Counted from the stretch's first letter, positions 7,249-13,300 are shown. The stretch: DNA of 14,895 bases from Hyphomicrobiaceae bacterium (GCA_021647535.1 JAKIUO010000063.1:1-14895); one strand, 5' to 3'. Notes: generated by a model from the sequence alone, not told the origin. Translations and numbers: made by a program.

Positions 7249-8307
7249 TCACAGCGCCTTGTCAGGGTCGGGCACCTGCGGGATTTTCACCTGATCAAGG
7301 CCAAAGGGAATGAGTGGCGCGTCAAGCCGGATGGCCGCGCGCAAGCGACTGGAACGGGCGCGCGGATTGGCGTCCTGTTCGTCTTTGGTGGGCGTAATGG
7401 CGCGTTTATTGAGCAGTTTGAAAGAGGGCTGAAAAGCCTCGTCTGCACTTTCTGGCAAATGGCGTGACGGGCGCGATTTTGGCAAGGCGCGATGTACCAG
7501 AAACTGCTTGACGATACGATCCTCAAGAGAATGAAAACTCACCACAACCAGCCGTCCCCCCGGCTTCAAAAGCTGCTCGGCAGCGACCAGTACGCTGGCC
7601 AGTTCATCCAGTTCGCGGTTGACATAAATGCGCAGCGCCTGAAAGGTTTTTGTGGCCGGATGTCTGGCTGCGCCTGGACGCCGCCCAATAACGCTTGTCA
7701 CCAGATCCGCCAATTGCAAGGTGCTCTCAAAGGGCTTGACCTCACGCTCGGCACATATGGCCCGGGCAATGGTTCGCGCCCGGCGCTCCTCGCCAAAGGC
7801 GGCGATGATACGGGCCAGATCGGTTTCCTTAAAACTGTTGCACACATCCGCCGCACTCAGGCCCCGGCGCGACATGCGCATATCAAGCGGCCCCTCCTCG
7901 GCAAAGGAAAAGCCGCGCGCCGCCTCATCAATCTGCATGGACGACACGCCAACATCAAGCACGATGCCATCGACCTGATCCGCCCCTGCCCCCTTGACAA
8001 GCCGGGCCATCTCGCCAAAACGACCGGGCAGAAAACTGAAACGATCTTTATAATGTTCAGAAAATTTTTGCGCCGTGGCCAACGCTTGCGGGTCACGATC
8101 AATAGCCAGCAGACGGCAATCAGCCGCTTCCAGTATAGCGCGCGAATAACCTCCGGCGCCAAATGTGCCATCCACATAGAGCTCCCCGTCTTGAGGAGCC
8201 AACGCTTCAAGCACGAAATCAAGGAGGACAGGAATGTGTCCGGACGGTCCGCTTTTAGCACCTGGACCACGCCCCCTCGTGCGGTCACTCATGCCCCGTC
8301 CAGTCAT
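7249..8307 (-). CDS. rsmH: 16S rRNA (cytosine-1402-N4)-methyltransferase
   Basis: RsmH (formerly MraW) uses S-adenosylmethionine to methylate N4 of C1402 in the ribosomal P site. The 352-residue product shows all family marks: HIPVLLD near residue 24, the SAM-binding loop VDGTFGAGG (45-53), LDVGVSSMQID with RGFSF and GPLDMRM (117-145), the helical insertion with RTIARAI, TFQALRIYVN (221-230) and SFHSLEDRIVK (257-267). The N-terminal 22 residues are Gly/Arg-rich and less conserved; a second ATG lies at 8292. The ATG at 8307 is preferred because it overlaps the mraZ stop as TAATG and has GGAGGA upstream, which indicates coupling. It is the second gene of the division cluster. Confidence 0.97.
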   Translation of the reverse strand: MTGRGMSDRTRGRGPGAKSGPSGHIPVLLDFVLEALAPQDGELYVDGTFGAGGYSRAILEAADCRLLAIDRDPQALATAQKFSEHYKDRFSFLPGRFGEMARLVKGAGADQVDGIVLDVGVSSMQIDEAARGFSFAEEGPLDMRMSRRGLSAADVCNSFKETDLARIIAAFGEERRARTIARAICAEREVKPFESTLQLADLVTSVIGRRPGAARHPATKTFQALRIYVNRELDELASVLVAAEQLLKPGGRLVVVSFHSLEDRIVKQFLVHRALPKSRPSRHLPESADEAFQPSFKLLNKRAITPTKDEQDANPRARSSRLRAAIRLDAPLIPFGLDQVKIPQVPDPDKAL

Positions 8308-8795
8308 TATTCCTGTCCTCCTTCGGCTTCGCCACCCCCTTTGGGGCGGCGCCCCACGCCGAGCAGTTTGCGAAGCTCACGTACTTTTTCGCGCGCCTGC
8401 AACCGGTGAGCCTCGAATTTTTCGGGCTCCCAGATTTGAAATTTTCCACCCAGACCGACAAAAACAACCTTGTCTGAAATGCCCGCATGTTCCCGTAAAA
8501 CGGGGGGCAGGTTGACACGGCCATCACTGTCGATCTTCAACATCACACTGTCTCCATAAAGAGCCGTTGCCAGCTGGTCTTTCTCGTCACCATAGGGCGC
8601 GAGCTCTTCAAGTAATTCACCAATCTGATTGACCAGCCGATCCCCCCCCGCATCAAGTGCCGGTGCATCGAGCGAGGGATAGCAATAGATGCCCTCGCCA
8701 TCTTCCCTGGCCAATATAGCCCGAAAACTGGCGGGAACAGATACGCGTCCCTTACTGTCGATCTTGTTGGTGAAGGTGGAAACAAATTGTCCCAT
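8307..8795 (-). CDS. mraZ: Transcriptional regulator MraZ
   Basis: MraZ is an AbrB-fold DNA-binding protein that autoregulates the division and cell-wall cluster and is its usual first gene. The 162-residue product has the two expected SpoVT/AbrB-like repeats: KIDSKGRVSVPASFR (11-25) and KIDSDGRVNLPPVLREHAGI (87-106), followed by WEPEKFEAH. The Gly/Glu/Arg-rich tail after residue 146 is variable in the family. Its stop shares one base with the rsmH start. The Shine-Dalgarno is weak (AGCAGG close to the ATG). A 19-bp tandem repeat containing TTGGG lies just upstream and is a candidate operator; MraZ of Escherichia coli is known to bind repeated TGGG-type boxes. Confidence 0.96.
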   Translation of the reverse strand: MGQFVSTFTNKIDSKGRVSVPASFRAILAREDGEGIYCYPSLDAPALDAGGDRLVNQIGELLEELAPYGDEKDQLATALYGDSVMLKIDSDGRVNLPPVLREHAGISDKVVFVGLGGKFQIWEPEKFEAHRLQAREKVRELRKLLGVGRRPKGGGEAEGGQE

Positions 8796-8816
8796 GCCTG
8801 CTTGCTGACGCCTCTA

Positions 8817-8854
8817 CGCTCAAAATTCTATTGGGCGCTCAAAATTCCATTGGG
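8817..8854. promoter_or_regulatory. 19-bp tandem repeat ahead of mraZ, candidate MraZ operator
   Basis: CGCTCAAAATTCTATTGGG (8817-8835) is followed directly by CGCTCAAAATTCCATTGGG (8836-8854), differing at one base. It lies 22 to 59 bp upstream of the mraZ ATG. Each unit ends in TTGGG, and a further GGGGTGG follows. Known MraZ sites are closely spaced direct repeats of a TGGG/GTGGG box; here the spacing is 19 bp and the boxes lie on the strand opposite to mraZ transcription, so the match is only partial. Confidence 0.45.
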
Positions 8855-8925
8855 GTGGCCCCCTGTACGCCTCGACATTTTAAAACCTGTCACCGGTGCG
8901 CAGCCACTTGTCTAATTGGAGCAGG

Positions 8926-9006
8926 GGGGAAGCCGGTTTACAGGCACTCTTGTGGCCTCACAAAAGATGCGTCCTGACACAGACATTATTGCAAACCGGC
9001 TTCCCC
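8926..9006. other. Long hairpin with a 14-bp perfect stem in the mraZ upstream region
   Basis: GGGGAAGCCGGTTT at 8926-8939 pairs perfectly with AAACCGGCTTCCCC at 8993-9006. The 53-base interior folds further: CAGG/CCTG, GCA/TGC and TCTTGTG/CACAAAAGA around a GCCT loop. No T-run follows on either strand, so it is not an ordinary terminator. It lies about 130 to 210 bp upstream of mraZ and could be part of its 5' leader or a separate structured RNA. It does not carry the conserved core of RNase P RNA, which often sits near mraZ in alphaproteobacteria, nor that of SRP RNA. Confidence 0.6.
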
Positions 9007-9031
9007 AGCCGCCCCATCCGAATGATCCCCA

Positions 9032-9081
9032 CCATTGACGGGTGTATTTGGGATAACATGGGATAACATGGTCGTCAATGG
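9032..9081. repeat. 9-bp inverted repeat enclosing a 10-bp tandem duplication
   Basis: CCATTGACG (9032-9040) and CGTCAATGG (9073-9081) are perfect inverted copies. Between them GGATAACATG occurs twice head to tail (9051-9060, 9061-9070). The arms contain TTGACG on both strands, but no acceptable -10 box stands at the right distance on either strand. The layout resembles an operator or a small hairpin; function unknown. Confidence 0.45.
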
Positions 9082-9160
9082 AATGTTAACCATATCAGAC
9101 GGGATTTCACCGATGTTTCCCCCCCGTTTCCGTGACGTTCTGGCACAGCTAAAAGCTCTT

Positions 9161-9177
9161 CGTGTGGAATCCACACG
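9161..9177. promoter_or_regulatory. 17-bp palindrome, operator-like
   Basis: CGTGTGGAATCCACACG has two perfect 8-base arms around one central base. No T-run follows, so it is not a terminator. It looks like the binding site of a dimeric regulator, but no regulator gene is nearby. Confidence 0.35.
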
Positions 9178-9216
9178 AGGTAGCGCCGATATTCAGAGCA
9201 GGACCTTTTTGAGTGA

Positions 9217-9233
9217 TTTTTTTTGAAAAAAAA
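9217..9233. other. T8-G-A8 tract
   Basis: Eight T, one G and eight A form a rigid, symmetrical AT block in an otherwise mixed region. It could be a bent-DNA or UP-element-like feature. There is no GC stem next to it, so it does not form a terminator. Confidence 0.4.
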
Positions 9234-9574
9234 CTGGTGAAACTTCGCTTGTTAAAGTCGACCATTGGCGTTGGTTTTTTGTGAAATTTCGGCGCGCTCC
9301 AGGTTTCCCTCTGGCGAACTGCCAATGGGCAGGGCTTTTGGCAATCGAATCACCCAAAACGCCAGAGAGCGTACGGCCCCCTTGCCACAATCCGCAAAAC
9401 AATCATGAACTATATGAGCGCCATTCACACGGCAAAGCGAACTGCTCGACAATAATGTCGCCAGCTTTGTCGGCACCATCCGCTCGGCCTGGTAACATCA
9501 GAACGCAAAAAGACTGCCCCTCTCTGCGCTCCCCGGGTTCTTCACCCAGGGTCTATGCCGCAAACGAGATCTAT
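9234..9574. other. Gap without a supported gene
   Basis: Several ORFs of 60 to 150 codons cross this stretch on both strands, but none has a convincing start signal, domain or protein-like composition. Two interleaved 8-bp inverted repeats are visible (CCATTGGC 9262-9269 with GCCAATGG 9321-9328; CTCTGGCG 9309-9316 with CGCCAGAG 9360-9367). A short hairpin (CCGGGT/ACCCAGG) lies at about 9534-9550. No tRNA, tmRNA or RNase P RNA core was recognised. Confidence 0.5.
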
Positions 9575-9709
9575 TTCTCGTTCCCAAGTTCTGCGTGGGA
9601 ATGCAGGACCAAGACACTTTGCCTCGCGCATCCGGGCTGTCGCAAATCTCGCACTCGGGACGCAGAGCGTCCCCACCATGGATTCCCAAGCAGAGCTTGG
9701 GAACCAGAA
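9575..9709. repeat. Palindromic intergenic repeat element (TTCCCAAG type)
   Basis: The left arm TTCTCGTTCCCAAGTTCTGC (9575-9594) and what follows to 9604 is matched in inverted orientation by 9681-9709, whose complement starts TTCTGGTTCCCAAGCTCTGC. The right arm is itself a perfect hairpin (TTCCCAAG, 5-base loop, CTTGGGAA, 9683-9703), the left arm a weaker one. Between them GGACGC-AGA-GCGTCC (9658-9672) is another hairpin. Translations give the FPSSAWE / PSRAWEPE peptides typical of this widespread repeat class. It sits downstream of the YHS gene, where its stems may serve as a transcript end. Confidence 0.7.
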
Positions 9710-9792
9710 TTATTAACTTAGCGCCAATGGGACACGGCCCCAAACCCTGGATCTGAAAAGAAGGGGGCGTGTATATGTGACGAGTGTTTGGG

Positions 9793-10350
9793 CTACTTTT
9801 TGCGCCTCTCATCCAGCCCAAGCTCTGCGGCGGCACGTGGCCAGTTCTGCGCGGCAAGACTGCCATAGGCCCTGCGGTGCTTCTTCCAGAAACTCAAACT
9901 ATTCTGGTCATAAAACAAATAGAGGCGCTGCTCAAAGACATCAAACAAGATGGGCTTGCCCTGCACAAAACGGCCCTTCAGCAGAAAATAAGGGTCCAGT
10001 CCGCCAAAGCGCGGCGCATATATTTCGGGATGATCCAGAAAGGCTGCCTTGTTACCAACATTGCGAAATTTCCAGCTGACACGCCCCCAATAAGCTTCAA
10101 TAGCCCCGACAGGGCGCAACGCCTTGCCCTCGACAAAATAATTGACCGGGTCATAACCAGCAATCGCATAACCAGTGGCTTCGTTAACCCAAACAGCTGG
10201 AAAAGAACGAGCGGCCAAAACCCCTGCCCCGCCAACCGGCAGAGCGAGCAAAACCGCAAGCCCCACCCGCGACCATCCGCGCGACAACCTCATCGATCCC
10301 GTCTTTTTTTTCCGCAAGCTGTTCATCAAGCTGTTCATCAAGCTGTTCAT
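9793..10350 (-). CDS. YHS-domain protein with N-terminal signal/anchor
   Basis: The core (about the last 130 residues) reads GYAIAGYDPVNYFVEGKALR, then SWKFRNVGNKAAFLDHPEIYAPRFGG, the layout of YHS-domain proteins with AGYDPVAYF and DPEKYAPxYGG. The GGYCAY cysteine usual in the family is replaced here (GGLDPYF), so a metal-binding role through that residue is unlikely. A hydrophobic segment (VGLAVLLALPVGGAGVLAA) precedes the domain and predicts export or an inner-membrane anchor. The start is uncertain. ATG 10350 has AGGA six bases upstream and gives 185 residues beginning with three MNSL repeats; ATG 10293 gives 166 residues and a compact signal peptide (MRLSRGWSR...). It is the last gene of the probable EF-G-like/VOC/YHS operon, 73 bp after the VOC stop. 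Function unknown. Confidence 0.82.
   Translation of the reverse strand: MNSLMNSLMNSLRKKKTGSMRLSRGWSRVGLAVLLALPVGGAGVLAARSFPAVWVNEATGYAIAGYDPVNYFVEGKALRPVGAIEAYWGRVSWKFRNVGNKAAFLDHPEIYAPRFGGLDPYFLLKGRFVQGKPILFDVFEQRLYLFYDQNSLSFWKKHRRAYGSLAAQNWPRAAAELGLDERRKK
10315..10350. repeat. Three perfect 12-bp tandem repeats at the YHS gene start
   Basis: CAAGCTGTTCAT occurs three times without mismatch (10315-10326, 10327-10338, 10339-10350). On the coding strand each unit is ATG-AAC-AGC-TTG, so each copy supplies an in-frame ATG. Loss or gain of a unit changes the N-terminus by four residues without changing frame. Confidence 0.85.
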
Positions 10351-10395
10351 GGGCCATCCTGTTTTTTCGACACTCAAAAACAGTTTATCCCCCGA

Positions 10396-10419
10396 AGCCT
10401 TACCAATAGCCTTACCAAT
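10396..10419. repeat. Two perfect 12-bp tandem repeats between the VOC and YHS genes
   Basis: AGCCTTACCAAT occurs twice head to tail (10396-10407, 10408-10419), just after the VOC stop codon on the - strand. It lies in the same short spacer as the MNSL repeat and has the same unit length but an unrelated sequence. Confidence 0.8.
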
Positions 10420-10423
10420 CTCT

Positions 10424-10840
10424 CTATGCCTCCTCAACCATCGTGCTGGTGCCAAGACCAAGCACCGCCCCTTGCGGATCCTTGATGATGAAAAAGCGCC
10501 CGACTGATTCGATATCCATAGGGCCAGCCACAACTTTTCCGCCATGCGCCAACACTTTTTCCACCACCTTGTCCACATCAGCCACATTGACATAGCTCAT
10601 CCAGCGCGGTGACATATCTTCCATGCCCGGCCCTTCAAGCTTCATGGCTCCGCCGACCTCCTGATTATCAATTTTCCAGAGGGTATAGCTGGCCTCCCCC
10701 TCTTTGGCCGGGCTGGTCGGGTCGCTCATCTGCACATCATAAGCCTCCCAGCCCAGAACACTGGTGTAGAATTTTTTGGCCCGCTCCATATCCGAAGTCA
10801 TCAATTCGTTCCAGCCAAACCTACCGTTTTTCTTATCCAT
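10424..10840 (-). CDS. VOC-family (glyoxalase/bleomycin-resistance fold) protein
   Basis: A 138-residue protein starting at ATG 10840, with AGGAGA about 5 bases upstream. It opens with GRFGWNELMTSDMERAKKFYTSVLGWE and later has GGAMKLEG, WMSYVNVADVDKVVEKVLAHGGKVVAGP and GRFFIIKDPQGAVLGL. This is the two-module beta-alpha-beta-beta-beta pattern of single-domain VOC proteins close to the glyoxalase-like group that carries F-WxEL-T-D at the N-terminus. Such proteins form dimers with a shared metal or ligand site; the substrate cannot be named. It follows the EF-G-like gene by 26 bp on the same strand, so cotranscription is likely, although a functional link between a GTPase and a VOC protein is not obvious. 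Confidence 0.92.
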   Translation of the reverse strand: MDKKNGRFGWNELMTSDMERAKKFYTSVLGWEAYDVQMSDPTSPAKEGEASYTLWKIDNQEVGGAMKLEGPGMEDMSPRWMSYVNVADVDKVVEKVLAHGGKVVAGPMDIESVGRFFIIKDPQGAVLGLGTSTMVEEA

Positions 10841-10866
10841 TTCCGTCTCCTCTTATCATTGGATTC

Positions 10867-12909
10867 TTAGGCTGCGTATTTCTCAAGGATCTGCTCACGC
10901 AGGCGGCCATTAATGACGGCCAGATGATCAAAGCTGAAGGTAAAGGTGCCAACCCCTGCTGTCGCCGAACGGATATCCACGATCAGCCGTTGCAGTTCGG
11001 ATTGCGGCATCTGCGCCTTGACGAGATCCCAGCCCAACCAGCCGGGACGGGCATCAAACCCCAATATCTGACCGCGATGGCTCGATACAATACCATTAAT
11101 GCGCGCCGTCGCCTCAGACGGAATGGCAATCTCTACCGCCATCACTGGCTCCAGCAAAATCGGCTTGCATTGTGGCATACCCTCTTTCATGGCAACAACG
11201 CCTGCCATGCGAAAGGCCTGCTCGGAACTATCGACCGCGTGGTAAGAGCCGTCTTTCAGTTCAACCGCCAGATCAACCACCGGGAAGCCCAGCGGGCCGC
11301 AACCCAGATAATCCTCAATGCCATGTTCGACGGCGGGAATATAGTTTTTGGGAACCACACCACCCGATATGGAATTAAAAAAGGTAAAGCCGGTGCCCCG
11401 TGGCATCGGTTTGATCTCCACCAGCACATCGCCAAACTGGCCATGCCCACCGGACTGTTTCTTGTGGCGTCCGCGCACTTCAACATGTCCCGAAATGGTT
11501 TCCTTGTAAGGGATGTTAGGTGTGCGACTCTCAATACCAATGCCAAATTTGCGGGTCAGGCGTTCACCGGCTACTTTCAGGTGGACCTCGCCCTGCCCCC
11601 ACAAAACCAGCTCGCCAAGCGTCTGGTCATGTTGCAGCGACAAGGATTGATCTTCCTCCACCAACTTGTCGATGGCCGCCGTCAGCTTGACTTCATCCCG
11701 GCGGCTACGGGCCGATATGGCCAGACCATAAACGGGAGATCTTGGTGCGATGGTATCAAGCTCGCGCACCTTGCCCTGATCTTTCGAGAGGCTCTCCCCG
11801 GCCTGCACCTCTTCCAAACGGCCAAAGGCCAGCACATCACCGGGCCTGGCCACGCCGGAATATTTCGAGGGCTCTTGCCCCAGCACGTTAAACAGGCCTG
11901 ACAGGCGATGATTGGTGCCCTTGCTGCCGGTCAACTGCTCGCCATCCTTGAATTCACCGGCAAATACCCGCACCAGCGACAGCTTGCCACCATGTTCCGT
12001 ATGCAGCGTCTTCATGACATGAGCCAGCGTGCGCGCTTCAACGCCAAGACGCTTTCTGGTGGTTTCGATATCGGGGACTTCATGGCGCAGGGCTTTGAGC
12101 AGGCGGTAAATGCCATTGCCGTTTAGCGCCGAACCAAGCAGCACCGGGCAGATGATGCCCTTGCGCAGATCTTCAGACAGGTCATCAAAAATCTTGTCCT
12201 GGGGGGGCGGAACATCATCGAGCAATTGCTCCATCAGCTCATCATCATAATCGGCCAACTGCTCCATCATGTTGAAGCGGGCCTCTTCTTCGCGCGGCGC
12301 AAGCTCATCGGGCAGATCAATAATCGTGCTGGCCTTATGTTCATTATAAAGATAGGCGCGCTCGGAGGCCAGATCGACAAAACCGGTGACAATATTGTTT
12401 TTCCAGATGGGGATCTGGCGCAGCACCAACGGCAGGGTGCTGGACGGTTGCAGCATCGGTATGATGTCGCGCACGTGCATCTCGGCCTTGTCGATCTTGT
12501 TGAGAAACAGGAAATGCGGAATATTGCGCTCTTCCAGCTGCTTCAAAATGAGTTGCAGGGCCGGCGTTTTCTTTTCATCAGGCTCACAGACCACAATCGC
12601 CGCATCAACAACCGGCAATACCGTATTGGCGTCCTCGGCAAACTCGATGGAGCCGGGGCAATCAATAAAGGTGAACTGGTCGCCAAGATATTCGACCTGC
12701 GCCACGTTTAGTTCGACACTCATATTATGGGCACGCGCTTCGGGCGAGGCATCTCCCACACTATTGCCTTCATCAACGCTGCCTTGACGGTTGATGACAC
12801 CCGTATGCTCTAATATGCTTTCAAAAACGCTGGTCTTGCCGCTTTGATAGGGGCCAACAAGAGCGATGCAACGAGGCGCACTGCCCGCCTGGCTATGAGC
12901 TTGTCCCAT
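10867..12909 (-). CDS. Elongation factor G-like GTPase (EF-G paralogue)
   Basis: A 680-residue, five-domain EF-G paralogue, close to EF-G length. Visible G motifs are G1 GPYQSGKTS (19-27) instead of GHVDHGKT, switch region MSVELNVA (63-70) instead of the RGITI type, G3 DCPGSIEF (83-90) instead of DTPGHVDF, and G4 NKID (137-140). The G3 change removes the histidine that translational GTPases use for ribosome-stimulated hydrolysis. Later blocks match EF-G domains III-V: LWGQGEVHLKVAGERLTRKFG, then GGHGQFGDVLVEIKPM and ATARINGIVSSHRGQILGF. It belongs to a known group of alphaproteobacterial EF-G-like proteins that coexist with true FusA; the role is not established. The start ATG is firm, with GAGGAGG ending 7 bases upstream. 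The gene heads a likely operon and its leader contains a strong terminator. Confidence 0.95.
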   Translation of the reverse strand: MGQAHSQAGSAPRCIALVGPYQSGKTSVFESILEHTGVINRQGSVDEGNSVGDASPEARAHNMSVELNVAQVEYLGDQFTFIDCPGSIEFAEDANTVLPVVDAAIVVCEPDEKKTPALQLILKQLEERNIPHFLFLNKIDKAEMHVRDIIPMLQPSSTLPLVLRQIPIWKNNIVTGFVDLASERAYLYNEHKASTIIDLPDELAPREEEARFNMMEQLADYDDELMEQLLDDVPPPQDKIFDDLSEDLRKGIICPVLLGSALNGNGIYRLLKALRHEVPDIETTRKRLGVEARTLAHVMKTLHTEHGGKLSLVRVFAGEFKDGEQLTGSKGTNHRLSGLFNVLGQEPSKYSGVARPGDVLAFGRLEEVQAGESLSKDQGKVRELDTIAPRSPVYGLAISARSRRDEVKLTAAIDKLVEEDQSLSLQHDQTLGELVLWGQGEVHLKVAGERLTRKFGIGIESRTPNIPYKETISGHVEVRGRHKKQSGGHGQFGDVLVEIKPMPRGTGFTFFNSISGGVVPKNYIPAVEHGIEDYLGCGPLGFPVVDLAVELKDGSYHAVDSSEQAFRMAGVVAMKEGMPQCKPILLEPVMAVEIAIPSEATARINGIVSSHRGQILGFDARPGWLGWDLVKAQMPQSELQRLIVDIRSATAGVGTFTFSFDHLAVINGRLREQILEKYAA

Positions 12910-12955
12910 GAATTTTCCTCCTCTTTTGGGGCTTGCGCATCAAAAATTTGATCAC

Positions 12956-12990
12956 AAAAAAGCCCCCTGTCACCTGGAGGTGAGGGGGCT
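12956..12990 (-). terminator. Rho-independent terminator in front of the EF-G-like gene
   Basis: On the - strand AGCCCCCT pairs with AGGGGGCT, with an inner CACCT/AGGTG helix and a two-base bulge, followed by six T. This is the strongest terminator in the window. It ends 46 bp before the EF-G-like start codon, so it closes a transcript that begins upstream: either a separate small RNA, or the gene's own leader as an attenuator. Confidence 0.88.
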
Positions 12991-13026
12991 GGATCGATGC
13001 GTGAAGCCTGATGCCTGTCATAATCA

Positions 13027-13058
13027 CTTTTCTTCCAGAGTGCTTTACTTCCAGAGTA
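13027..13058. repeat. 16-bp tandem repeat in the EF-G-like leader
   Basis: CTTTTCTTCCAGAGTG (13027-13042) is followed directly by CTTTACTTCCAGAGTA (13043-13058), 14 of 16 bases identical. It lies within the putative small RNA or leader. Confidence 0.6.
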
Positions 13059-13205
13059 TGGGGACCGCGACAACAGCCTGAACAAACCGGCGTCTGCGGG
13101 TATGGAAGGGGTTGCCCGCATTAAGGTTCGAACAATCCATTTCTTTATGGTGGCGATCCGCACGCTAATTTGCAAGCCTTGCGCGACCAAAAAAACGCGA
13201 ATCGG

Positions 13206-13217
13206 CAATTATAATTG
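13206..13217 (-). promoter_or_regulatory. Putative promoter -10 box inside a perfect 12-bp palindrome
   Basis: CAATTATAATTG is its own reverse complement and offers TATAAT on both strands. On the - strand it could start transcription of the region leading to the EF-G-like gene. No good -35 box is seen, and the upstream 17-18 bp run into the rhodanese terminator. A protein-binding palindrome is the alternative. Confidence 0.4.
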
Positions 13218-13228
13218 TCCACATACGT

Positions 13229-13264
13229 AAAACCCCGTAGAGGCGTTTGTTCCTCTACGGGGTT
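13229..13264 (-). terminator. Terminator of the rhodanese gene
   Basis: A perfect 13-bp stem (AACCCCGTAGAGG 13231-13243 with its complement 13252-13264) encloses an 8-base loop. On the - strand the stem ends in four T. It begins 36 bp past the rhodanese stop codon. Confidence 0.82.
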
Positions 13265-13300
13265 CAATGCTTCGTATGCTCTCAAAAACCTCGTCAGACC

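Larger units (their letters stand above)
12956..13207 (-). ncRNA. Candidate small RNA or attenuated leader (about 245 nt)
   Basis: Between a TATAAT box on the - strand (13213-13208) and the terminator at 12956-12990 there is no supported ORF. The would-be transcript contains TGCGGG/CCCGCA and GCAAG/CTTGC hairpins and a 16-bp tandem repeat (13027-13058), and has its own terminator. No -35 match to TTGACA is seen at 16-18 bp. I compared it by eye with 6S, SRP, RNase P and tmRNA cores and saw no match. It could be an orphan sRNA or the 5' leader of the EF-G-like gene. Confidence 0.4.

Noticed and set aside
7492..8409. ORF of 305 codons on the + strand
   Set aside because: Antisense shadow of rsmH and the end of mraZ.
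8921..8945. Cobalamin riboswitch suggested by GGGAAGCCGGT
   Set aside because: The rest of the conserved core is missing; the match is only the stem of a local hairpin.
9051..9081. Promoter for mraZ using TTGACG at 9073-9078 on the - strand
   Set aside because: No hexamer at 16-18 bp resembles TATAAT; the best candidate stands only 14 bp away.
8860..9780. RNase P RNA, tmRNA, SRP RNA or 6S RNA gene near mraZ
   Set aside because: RNase P RNA often lies near mraZ in alphaproteobacteria, so I looked for the GAAAGTCCGG core, the tmRNA tag and the SRP GGAAGGAAGCAGCC core on both strands and found none.
9281..9866. ORFs on both strands with FPSSAWE / LVPKLCLG-like peptides
   Set aside because: They run through the palindromic repeat at 9575-9709 and show no start signal or domain.
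10609..11901. ORF of 430 codons on the + strand
   Set aside because: It is the antisense shadow of the EF-G-like gene, whose motifs and Shine-Dalgarno are clear.
12928..12966. Classic antiterminator for the EF-G-like leader
   Set aside because: The competing arm lies downstream of the terminator, so it would be made too late to prevent termination.
13120..13145. tRNA T-arm suggested by GGTTCGAAC
   Set aside because: No acceptor, D or anticodon arms can be built around it.
12810..13208. ORF of 132 codons on the - strand ahead of the EF-G-like gene
   Set aside because: It spans the promoter-like box, the tandem repeat and the terminator, then overlaps the EF-G-like start in another frame; composition is not protein-like.
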